Source: Candidatus Margulisiibacteriota bacterium
GTDB lineage: Bacteria; Margulisbacteria; WOR-1; O2-12-FULL-45-9
DNA: 13,283 nucleotides
Reading direction: 5' to 3'
Assembly: GCA_018817195.1 (NCBI GenBank)
Contig: JAHIUL010000099.1
Span: 1 to 13,283 of the forward strand
Below are positions 7,217-13,283 of the stretch, one piece after another (position 1 is the stretch's first letter; each line of letters begins with the position of its first letter). A model generated the notes under the pieces. It saw nothing but the letters and a program-made list of their open reading frames with translations, had not been told where the DNA came from and searched no databases. Position numbers and translations under genes: made by a program.

Positions 7217-9415
7217 GTGTTAACTACATTAACCATTATAAGCATATTTACCGAGATATTTGCGGCCGGCATTTTGATTGCCGGCGCGGTCACTTTTTTA
7301 AGGAATTACTTTGCCAGCCGGCAGCTCAAAGATTTATTTTTCAGCTTAATCTTTTTTGCTTTTTTTGCCAATCTTGCTTCAACTATTGCCTCACAAATGA
7401 TGTTTAACCTGGGGCGCGACCTGTCTGAGCTTATTCTGGTCCACAAGGGCATGTCTGTTAGCCTGGTTTTGTGTGCGGTTTTTATCTGGGCCTTTATTAT
7501 TGAAAGATTTAGCCTTAAGGTTTTGCGTTGGAGCAACTTGCTGTCAGCTGCTGTTGCCGGTTGGTTCTTTTATCAAATATTTCAATCAGCAATTGTATTA
7601 AGTTATCGCGAAGGCGTAATTGAGCCGATTGTTGATTATTCGCTTTTTGTTCCGGTAAAGTTGTTTTTTGCCTTAATGCTGACTGTTCTGGCAGTTGCTT
7701 CTTTTATTTTTGCTTTTATAAGCCCAAAAGGCAAGCGAACTCTTACCATGTACTTAGGTGGCTCTTCTCTTATTATGCTCTTGTCTCTGTTATCATCATT
7801 CTTTTATCTGCGTTTTGCTGAAGCAGGCTTTTTGCTTTTTTCCTGGGTGTTTACGCTGATAGCTTCTTTGGGGTTCTTGCTGGCGGAAATTATCCCGGTT
7901 TCTTCTGAAGAAGCCAGCCGACCGCTGCGTTTCTTTAGAACCAGGATATTGTTTAAGCTAATGCTTATTTTTGTCTTATTGATTGTTATTTTATTTGAAA
8001 TTACTACGTTGGCTACTATTAATATAAGCAAAGATGCTTTATCAAAATCAATCATTAGTAATTATTTGCGCGCGGCAGAAGGTTTGGCCTCAAAAATTAA
8101 TGATTACCCGGAAGATCCCTCTTTTGAAAACCTGCAAAAGCTGGTCTCGGAAACAAAGCTTGACGGCAAAGGCGTTGCTTTTTTAGTTGACGAAGGAGGC
8201 CTGCTTGTTTCACATCCTGATGCTAAGCGGGCGATTCAAAGGGAAAATGTGAGCGGCAACCAAGGGGTCAGACGGGTATTGAACCAGGAAAAGGGCGGCG
8301 GAGAATTTAAGGAGGAATGGGGCGGCCTCATGGTTGGAGCTTATGTGCCGATTGCAAAATACCGCTGGGGAGTGGTGATCCAGGAGCCGATTACTTCAGC
8401 CTATTTTGAACTGCGCCGCCTGGAAACAAATTCTCTTTTGTTTGTTATAGTTGGGATTATTTTAACCGCTTTAGTGGGAATTTTCTTTGCCCATTCAATT
8501 GAAAAGCCGATTAAGGATTTAACTTTAGGCACAGAAGCTGTGGCTAAGGGAGATTTGCGCTGGCAGGTGTCAGTTGATTCAGTTGATGAGATCGGCCGGC
8601 TGGCCGGGGCTTTTAACCAGATGACAACGGACCTGCGCGATAGCCAGGAGCGTTTAGTTTTGTCTGAAAAATTAGCTTCTCTTGGCACTATGGCAGCTGG
8701 TATGGCCCATGAAATAAAAAATCCTTTGGTTTCCCTGCGTACCTTTACCCAGCTGCTGCAGCAAAAGTGGGAAGACAAGGATTTTCGCGCCAAGTTTTCT
8801 TCAATCATTCCCCACGAAATTGAACGGATTAATCGGATAGCAGAAAGCCTGCTTAAGTTTGGCAAGCCCATGAAGCCGGAGCTCTCCAAGGTTGAAGTTA
8901 ATGATCTATTGGAAGAAGTCTTATTGTTGTTTGAAAGTGAAACCAAAAAACATAATATTCGTGTGACTAAGAAACTGGCTGGCCTGCCCCAGATCACCGG
9001 TGATGCCGGCCAGCTGCAGCAGGTATTTGTTAACATTGTTAAGAATGCAATTGAAGCGATGCATACCAAGGGTGGGGAATTAATTGTTAAAACTGATGTT
9101 GGGGAGGTTGTAAAACTGGGCAAGATTGGCCGGGAGGGCAAGCGCAAAGGAGAAGAAATAATCTGGGGCGAGGATCAGGAGCTTGAAAAACCAATTCCAG
9201 TAGTTTTTATTGAGGTTTCTGATACTGGCGAGGGGATTCCAGAAGAGAACCTTAAGAGCTTGTTTGACCCGTTCTTTACCACCAAGATGACTGGCACGGG
9301 CATGGGATTGCCCATTACTTTACGTATAATTGAAGAGCATAATGGTTCAATTAAAGTGCGCAGTCAGACTGGCAAGGGAACAACGTTTATAATAACAATG
9401 CCGCAGAGCCGTTAG
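7217..9415 (+). CDS. Membrane sensor histidine kinase (7-TM-like region, Cache-like domain, HAMP, HisKA, HATPase_c)
   Basis: This 732-residue sensor starts at GTG, 4 nt after the previous stop, with a weak AAGG upstream. Residues 1 to about 228 hold roughly seven hydrophobic segments, a HisKA_7TM-like arrangement. An eighth helix (about 245-268) leads to an extracytoplasmic Cache-like domain (about 270-400, with VAFLVDEGGLLVSHPD at 320-335). A ninth helix (404-426) and a HAMP domain (about 427-478) follow. The kinase core is complete: H-box GMAHEIKNPL with His498, N-box NIVKNAIEAM (606-615), G1 DTGEGIP (669-675), FDPFFTTK (683-690) and G2 GTGMGLPI (693-700). The core resembles NtrB/AtoS-type kinases. 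An extra charged stretch (about 632-657) sits between the N-box and G1. No response regulator is encoded nearby, so its partner lies elsewhere. Its place in the operon suggests sensing of envelope or wall state, but the ligand is unknown. Confidence 0.92.
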   Translation: MLTTLTIISIFTEIFAAGILIAGAVTFLRNYFASRQLKDLFFSLIFFAFFANLASTIASQMMFNLGRDLSELILVHKGMSVSLVLCAVFIWAFIIERFSLKVLRWSNLLSAAVAGWFFYQIFQSAIVLSYREGVIEPIVDYSLFVPVKLFFALMLTVLAVASFIFAFISPKGKRTLTMYLGGSSLIMLLSLLSSFFYLRFAEAGFLLFSWVFTLIASLGFLLAEIIPVSSEEASRPLRFFRTRILFKLMLIFVLLIVILFEITTLATINISKDALSKSIISNYLRAAEGLASKINDYPEDPSFENLQKLVSETKLDGKGVAFLVDEGGLLVSHPDAKRAIQRENVSGNQGVRRVLNQEKGGGEFKEEWGGLMVGAYVPIAKYRWGVVIQEPITSAYFELRRLETNSLLFVIVGIILTALVGIFFAHSIEKPIKDLTLGTEAVAKGDLRWQVSVDSVDEIGRLAGAFNQMTTDLRDSQERLVLSEKLASLGTMAAGMAHEIKNPLVSLRTFTQLLQQKWEDKDFRAKFSSIIPHEIERINRIAESLLKFGKPMKPELSKVEVNDLLEEVLLLFESETKKHNIRVTKKLAGLPQITGDAGQLQQVFVNIVKNAIEAMHTKGGELIVKTDVGEVVKLGKIGREGKRKGEEIIWGEDQELEKPIPVVFIEVSDTGEGIPEENLKSLFDPFFTTKMTGTGMGLPITLRIIEEHNGSIKVRSQTGKGTTFIITMPQSR

Positions 9416-9606
9416 GCTTTCATCTTTTTCATCAGCATCTGCATACCGTGCTCTAATACCCCGCTCATATTATCTAACAGGGAACTCTGAGCCAGTAAAA
9501 AGGGGCTTTCTTCTGCATCAGGGAAATTGATGTTCCCTGTGGTTTTAAAGGTAATACCGTCAATGGTTAATGTGTTATTTTTGTTGTCCTGGGTTTTATT
9601 ATGCAT
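9412..9606 (-). CDS. Small protein of unknown function (64 residues)
   Basis: The family is not recognised. A TTG one codon upstream is open, but the ATG at 9606 is chosen because TGAGGA lies 6 nt before it. The N-terminal half is polar with strand-like pieces (TLTIDGITFKTTGNI). The C-terminal half looks like an amphipathic helix rich in Met and Lys (SSLLDNMSGVLEHGMQML onward). There is no signal peptide, transmembrane segment or Cys. Its stop overlaps the convergent kinase stop by 4 bp (9412-9415), leaving no room for an intergenic terminator, so read-through transcripts from the two genes could pair. Support for a real gene is the good ribosome binding site, the fill of an otherwise empty 300-bp gap, and protein-like composition. 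It could still be a chance frame. Confidence 0.6.
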   Translation of the reverse strand: MHNKTQDNKNNTLTIDGITFKTTGNINFPDAEESPFLLAQSSLLDNMSGVLEHGMQMLMKKMKA

Positions 9607-9612
9607 CAAAAT

Positions 9613-9618
9613 TCCTCA
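9613..9618 (-). promoter_or_regulatory. Ribosome binding site for the 64-residue protein
   Basis: TGAGGA on the minus strand lies 6 nt before the ATG at 9606. It decides that start over the TTG one codon earlier, which would leave only 3 nt of spacing. Confidence 0.6.
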
Positions 9619-9648
9619 TTATTATTATCGGTTTTTACAGCCTAAAAC

Positions 9649-9677
9649 TTGCGCCAGGGAGCTAGCCTTGTTATAAT
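9649..9677 (+). promoter_or_regulatory. Predicted clpC promoter, extended -10
   Basis: TTGCGC (9649-9654), a 17-bp spacer ending in TGT, and a consensus TATAAT (9672-9677) make a strong housekeeping-type promoter. It implies a 5' leader of about 34 nt. No CIRCE inverted repeat and no CtsR-type direct repeat is visible around it, so classical heat-shock repression of clpC is not evident here. Confidence 0.65.
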
Positions 9678-9702
9678 TTGAATGCACAATTATTAGTGAA
9701 AA

Positions 9703-9709
9703 AAGGGGA
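9703..9709 (+). promoter_or_regulatory. Ribosome binding site for clpC
   Basis: The purine run AAGGGGA ends 8 nt before the clpC ATG at 9718. It supports this ATG over the second Met two codons later. Confidence 0.6.
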
Positions 9710-9717
9710 AGAAATAT

Positions 9718-12240
9718 ATGGCAATGTTTGAAAGGTTCAGCGAACGCGCTGTGAGAATAATTATGGCTGCCCAGGAAGAAGCCAAGCGCCTGGGTTCTAA
9801 TTTTGTTGGGGTAGAACATCTTTTATTAGGCATGATTGAAGAAGGCGAACCGATTATTTTACGTACGCTGGAGCATTTTCACGTAGATGTTGATGTTTTG
9901 AAGGGCGACCTTGAAGAGAAGGTTGCCGAAACAAGGACCGAAGGCAAAAGCGGGCCTGAGCTGCCTTTTAATGCCCAGGTCAAAAAGGTAATTGAGCTGG
10001 CCTGGGACGAAGCCCGCGGTTTGGGGCATAGCTATGTAGGAGTTGAGCATTTGCTATTGGGCATTTTAAGGGAAGGCGGCGGCATCACAGGAGATGTTTT
10101 GGGTTCTTTTGGCCTGACCACTGCTTCAGCCAAAAATATTATAGTTTCTATATTAGGCGAAGCCTCTGTTTTTCAAAAAAGAGCGCCCAGGCAGAGCCGC
10201 ACGCCTGTTTTGGACTCCTTTAGCCGCGATATGACTCTTTTGGCCAGGGAGAAAAAACTTGATCCAGTGGTTGGCCGGGCAAAGGAAATTGAACGAGTGA
10301 CCCAGATACTTTCCCGCCGCAAAAAGAATAATCCAGTGTTGATAGGCGAGGCAGGGGTGGGAAAAACTGCAATTGTGGAAGGTTTGGCCCAGCGAATTGT
10401 TTTGGCTGATGTGCCGCCGCCGCTGCTTAATAAGAGATTAGTTACCCTGGACCTGGGTTTGTTAATTGCCGGCACCAGATACCGTGGTGAATTTGAAGAA
10501 CGCATGAAAAAAGTTATTGCCGAAGTGACCAAAGACGCCAATGTAATTTTGTTTATTGATGAGCTGCATACTTTAATTGGCGCCGGCGCGGCTGAAGGCG
10601 CTATGGACGCGGCTAATATCTTAAAGCCGGCCCTGGCCCGGGGAGAACTGCAGGTTATTGGCGCAACCACGTTTGATGAATACCGCAAGAGAATTGAATC
10701 AGACCCGGCGCTTGAACGACGTTTTCAATCAGTCAGCGTTGAAGAGCCAAGTGTGCAGGAAACTATTGAAATTTTAAAAGGCTTGAGCGAGCGCTATGAA
10801 GAATTTCATAAAGTAAAAATATTAGGCGAGGCTTTGATAGCTGCTGCAAGGCTTTCTGCGCGTTATATTTCAGACCGGCATTTGCCGGATAAGGCTATTG
10901 ATCTAATAGATGAGGCTGCTTCCAAGGTAATGCTCCAGTCGTCCGTTGCGTCTCCTGAGCAAATTGAGCTGTTAAAACAAATCGAAGAGGTTAAGAACGA
11001 AAAAGAAAAAGCAGTTGAGAACCAGGAGTTTGAACTGGCTGCGCAGTTAAGGGATAAAGAGGATACCCTGCGCCTGGAATACGAAGCTGTGTCTAAAAAA
11101 GCAGCTGGCCGGCCAAAAGAAGGTTATCCGGAAGTTACTTCTGAGATTATTGCTCAGGTAGTGGCCGCCTGGACCGGCGTGCCTGTTACTCAGCTGACAG
11201 CTGAGGAAACTGAGCGTTTGCTGCAGATGGAAGAAGAGCTTAAAAAACGTGTGGTTGGCCAGGAACAGGCAATTACAGCTATTGCCAAGTCTATCCGCAG
11301 GGCGCGGGCGGGCCTAAAAGATCCAAAACGGCCGATTGGCTCGTTTATTTTCCTAGGGCCTTCTGGTGTGGGTAAAACTGAATTAGCCAAACGTTTGGCA
11401 GAATTCCTGTTTGGCGATGTTGACGCGCTGGTGCGCATTGATATGTCAGAATACCTTGAGCAGCACAGTGCATCGCGTTTAGTGGGCTCTCCCCCTGGGT
11501 ATGTTGGCTATGGGGAGGGCGGTCAGCTTACCGAAGCGATCAGGCGCAAGCCTCATTCTGTTGTGTTGTTTGATGAAATTGAAAAAGCTCACCAGAATGT
11601 CATGAATATTCTGCTGCAAATATTAGATGAGGGGCATATTACTGATTCACAGAGCCGGCAGATTGACTTTAAAAACACGGTTGTTATTATGACTAGCAAT
11701 GTTGGTGCTGAGTTTATCCAAAAACAAACCTCCATTGGCTTTGTCACTAAAGATGATGCCCAGGCCTCTTATGAAAAGATGAAAGAAACGGTTTTAGAGC
11801 AGCTTAACAAAAATTTTCGCCCAGAGTTTTTAAACCGCGTTGATGAAAGAGTTGTTTTTCGTCCGCTCTCCAAGGAAGATTTAATTTCAATTGTGGATAT
11901 TATGATCGGTGATATTAATAATCGGCTGGAAGAAAAAGGCCTTAACCTGAAAGTTAATAAAAAAGCCAAGGAATTCCTGGTTGATAAGGGCTATGATCCC
12001 AAGCTGGGGGCTCGTCCTTTGCGCCGCTCAATCGGCGAATATATTGAGGATCCGCTGTCTGAAGATGTCTTAAAAGGCAAATTTGGCTATGGCAGCAGGA
12101 TTAGCGTTAAAGCGGAAAAAGATAAATTAAGCTTTAAAGGAACCAAAGGAAGTTTGTCACCAAGTAAGAAGTCTGCGGTGAAAAAAGAGGAACCTGCCCC
12201 CTCACCGTCTGGTTCGGGGCGAGTTGTTGCCAGTGACTAA
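9718..12240 (+). CDS. clpC: ClpC AAA+ unfoldase, regulatory subunit of the ClpCP protease
   Basis: This 840-residue protein is a full-length class I Clp ATPase. Two Clp-N repeats cover about 4-72 and 80-147, each with GVEHLLLG. The first AAA+ module has Walker A GEAGVGKT (210-217) and Walker B VILFIDE (276-282). A UVR-type segment (about 430-462, [12 protein letters not shown]) identifies ClpC rather than ClpA or ClpB. The second module has Walker A GPSGVGKT (547-554), pore loop GYVGYGEGG (594-602), Walker B VVLFDE (615-620), and sensor 2 GARPLRR (764-770). The tripeptide IGF (673-675) is the expected ClpP-docking loop. The protein unfolds substrates and feeds them to ClpP in the cytosol. The last 30 or so residues are a Lys/Ser/Pro-rich tail of unknown role. 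In many Gram-positives clpC follows ctsR and mcsAB, which are absent here, so adaptors and control probably differ. It is co-transcribed with radA. Confidence 0.97.
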   Translation: MAMFERFSERAVRIIMAAQEEAKRLGSNFVGVEHLLLGMIEEGEPIILRTLEHFHVDVDVLKGDLEEKVAETRTEGKSGPELPFNAQVKKVIELAWDEARGLGHSYVGVEHLLLGILREGGGITGDVLGSFGLTTASAKNIIVSILGEASVFQKRAPRQSRTPVLDSFSRDMTLLAREKKLDPVVGRAKEIERVTQILSRRKKNNPVLIGEAGVGKTAIVEGLAQRIVLADVPPPLLNKRLVTLDLGLLIAGTRYRGEFEERMKKVIAEVTKDANVILFIDELHTLIGAGAAEGAMDAANILKPALARGELQVIGATTFDEYRKRIESDPALERRFQSVSVEEPSVQETIEILKGLSERYEEFHKVKILGEALIAAARLSARYISDRHLPDKAIDLIDEAASKVMLQSSVASPEQIELLKQIEEVKNEKEKAVENQEFELAAQLRDKEDTLRLEYEAVSKKAAGRPKEGYPEVTSEIIAQVVAAWTGVPVTQLTAEETERLLQMEEELKKRVVGQEQAITAIAKSIRRARAGLKDPKRPIGSFIFLGPSGVGKTELAKRLAEFLFGDVDALVRIDMSEYLEQHSASRLVGSPPGYVGYGEGGQLTEAIRRKPHSVVLFDEIEKAHQNVMNILLQILDEGHITDSQSRQIDFKNTVVIMTSNVGAEFIQKQTSIGFVTKDDAQASYEKMKETVLEQLNKNFRPEFLNRVDERVVFRPLSKEDLISIVDIMIGDINNRLEEKGLNLKVNKKAKEFLVDKGYDPKLGARPLRRSIGEYIEDPLSEDVLKGKFGYGSRISVKAEKDKLSFKGTKGSLSPSKKSAVKKEEPAPSPSGSGRVVASD

Positions 12241-13283
12241 GACACAATCAATTTTCTTTTGCAAGTCTTGCGGCCAGGATTTTCCACGGTGGTATGGGCA
12301 GTGCTCCGCGTGTGGCGAATGGAATACCTTAGCAGAAGAAATCCTAAATCCTAAATCAGAAATCAGAAACAAATCCCAATCTCCAATTTCCAATCCCCAA
12401 TCCCCCATCTCAATAGTTGAAGTTGACTATTCTAAGGAAGAAAGAAATTCAACTGGAATTGTTGAAGTGGATCGGGTTTTAGGTGGGGGCGTTGTTGCTG
12501 GATCTGTGGTTTTGCTATCAGGCGAACCTGGGATTGGCAAGTCAACCATGATGCTGCAAATTGCTGAGGCGTTGAGTCAAAAGTCAGTTGTTCTATATGT
12601 GAGTGGTGAAGAATCATCCAAGCAGATTAGGTTAAGGGCGGAAAGGCTTGGCACACTTTCTAAAAACTTGATGCTTTATCCAGAAACAAATCTTCTAGCT
12701 ATCGAACAATCAATTGAGAAGATAAAACCAAACTTTGTTGTCATAGATTCTATCCAAACAATGTTTCGCGAGGATATTTCATCAGCGCCAGGGTCAGTTT
12801 CACAAGTTCGGGAATGTGCGGCGTATTTAGTGAGAGTTGCAAAATCTACCGGGATTCCAATCTTTATTGTCGGTCATGTTACCAAAGAAGGTAATATTGC
12901 CGGCCCAAGATTGCTCGAACATATAGTTGACACAGTCCTTTATTTTGAAGGGGAACGCCACAAGCAATATCGAATTTTGCGAGGAGTAAAAAATCGGTTT
13001 GGCTCAACTAATGAAGTTGGTATTTTTGAAATGAAGGATAAGGGCTTAACGGAAGTAGCTAATCCCTCTCAAGTTTTTTTGTCAGAGAGGCCTAAAAATA
13101 CTTCTGGTTCCATTGTTACCGCAGCCATGGAGGGGTCACGACCTTTATTAGTTGAAATCCAAGCCCTAGCATCTTTTACTAAAATGCCGTACCCGATGCG
13201 TAAAGTTACAGGAGTAGATTATAATCGGACCTCAATTGTTATTGCAGTACTTGAAAAGCAATTAGGGCTGAAATTGTCCAGCC
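12233..13283 (+). CDS. radA: RadA/Sms DNA repair ATPase (partial, C-terminus off the right edge)
   Basis: 350 complete codons are present; RadA is usually about 450 residues, so about 100 are missing, mainly the Lon-like C-terminal domain, which is only begun here. The GTG at 12233, overlapping clpC by 8 bp, gives the normal RadA beginning ([14 protein letters not shown]). A zinc finger uses Cys10, Cys13, Cys24 and Cys27. The ATPase begins with DRVLGGG (80-86), then Walker A GEPGIGKST (97-105) and Walker B-like FVVIDS (168-173). The RadA-specific KNRFG motif is at 253-257. RadA is a RecA-related hexameric helicase that drives branch migration during recombination and repair. The linker between the zinc finger and the ATPase (about residues 36-60) is encoded by a heptanucleotide repeat, yet its length is normal. 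The clpC-radA order is a widespread neighbourhood. Confidence 0.96.
   Translation, partial: MTKTQSIFFCKSCGQDFPRWYGQCSACGEWNTLAEEILNPKSEIRNKSQSPISNPQSPISIVEVDYSKEERNSTGIVEVDRVLGGGVVAGSVVLLSGEPGIGKSTMMLQIAEALSQKSVVLYVSGEESSKQIRLRAERLGTLSKNLMLYPETNLLAIEQSIEKIKPNFVVIDSIQTMFREDISSAPGSVSQVRECAAYLVRVAKSTGIPIFIVGHVTKEGNIAGPRLLEHIVDTVLYFEGERHKQYRILRGVKNRFGSTNEVGIFEMKDKGLTEVANPSQVFLSERPKNTSGSIVTAAMEGSRPLLVEIQALASFTKMPYPMRKVTGVDYNRTSIVIAVLEKQLGLKLSS
12340..12412 (+). repeat. Degenerate heptanucleotide tandem repeat inside radA
   Basis: Ten units of 7 bp, with one 3-bp interruption, can be read: AATCCTA twice, AATCAGA twice, AAC, then AAATCCC, AATCTCC, AATTTCC, AATCCCC twice and CATCTCA. It encodes the Asn/Ser/Pro/Ile-rich linker of RadA. 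Pattern and period resemble the short tandem heptamer repeats (STRR-like, CCCCAAT type) known from cyanobacteria and also common in other environmental genomes. Confidence 0.8.

Noticed and set aside
8401..9147. Minus-strand frame of 248 codons
   Set aside because: It is antisense to the kinase core, whose H, N, G1, F and G2 motifs are all in the plus frame. The antisense product is Ser/Arg/Pro-rich with no recognisable domain.
10173..10688. Minus-strand frame of 171 codons
   Set aside because: It is antisense to the first AAA+ module of ClpC and has no start signal or domain of its own.
12202..12408. Minus-strand 68-codon frame reading GDWGLEIGDWDL
   Set aside because: This is the translation of the heptamer repeat on the wrong strand, a pattern often annotated by mistake. 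It lies inside clpC and radA, which are certain.

Overview
This window (about 45% G+C by eye) looks like the chromosome of a bacterium with an outer membrane, probably from a little-cultured lineage. Three things point there: an outer-membrane barrel protein of the PorV/UPF0164 type, S-layer homology (SLH) domains, which bind peptidoglycan-linked polymers, and several Sec-type signal peptides. The mix of SLH proteins, a UVR-domain ClpC and RadA would fit a Margulisbacteria/Saganbacteria (WOR-1)-like or neighbouring phylum. That placement is inference from gene content only. No transposon, CRISPR array, rRNA or tRNA is visible.

Layout. Positions 1-3360 are read leftward. A short-armed SMC ATPase that lacks a recognisable hinge is followed, with an ATGA stop/start overlap, by an exported protein made of 54-55-residue repeats that runs off the left edge. 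Positions 3361-3460 hold two back-to-back promoters. Positions 3461-9415 form a tightly packed rightward operon of four genes: an exported Ig/SLH protein, an outer-membrane barrel fused to an Ig-like domain and SLH repeats, an exported protein with two Ig-like domains, and a large membrane histidine kinase. A 64-residue protein of unknown function is encoded on the opposite strand, and its stop codon overlaps that of the kinase. Positions 9718-13283 are a second rightward operon: clpC, then radA overlapping it by 8 bp and cut by the right edge.

How the genes fit together. The 3461-9415 operon reads as an envelope module. SLH and Ig-like domains recur in three consecutive gene products, one of them carries a barrel that would tie the outer membrane to the wall, and a kinase with an extracytoplasmic Cache-like domain is co-transcribed. 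The clpC-radA pair is a conserved neighbourhood for proteolysis and DNA repair, familiar from Gram-positive and other genomes. The points most worth a second look are the hinge-less SMC, the C-terminal SLH fusion on the barrel, the heptanucleotide repeat that makes up the RadA linker, and the shared promoter style (TTGC-type -35, extended -10) with almost no 5' leader at two of the three promoters.
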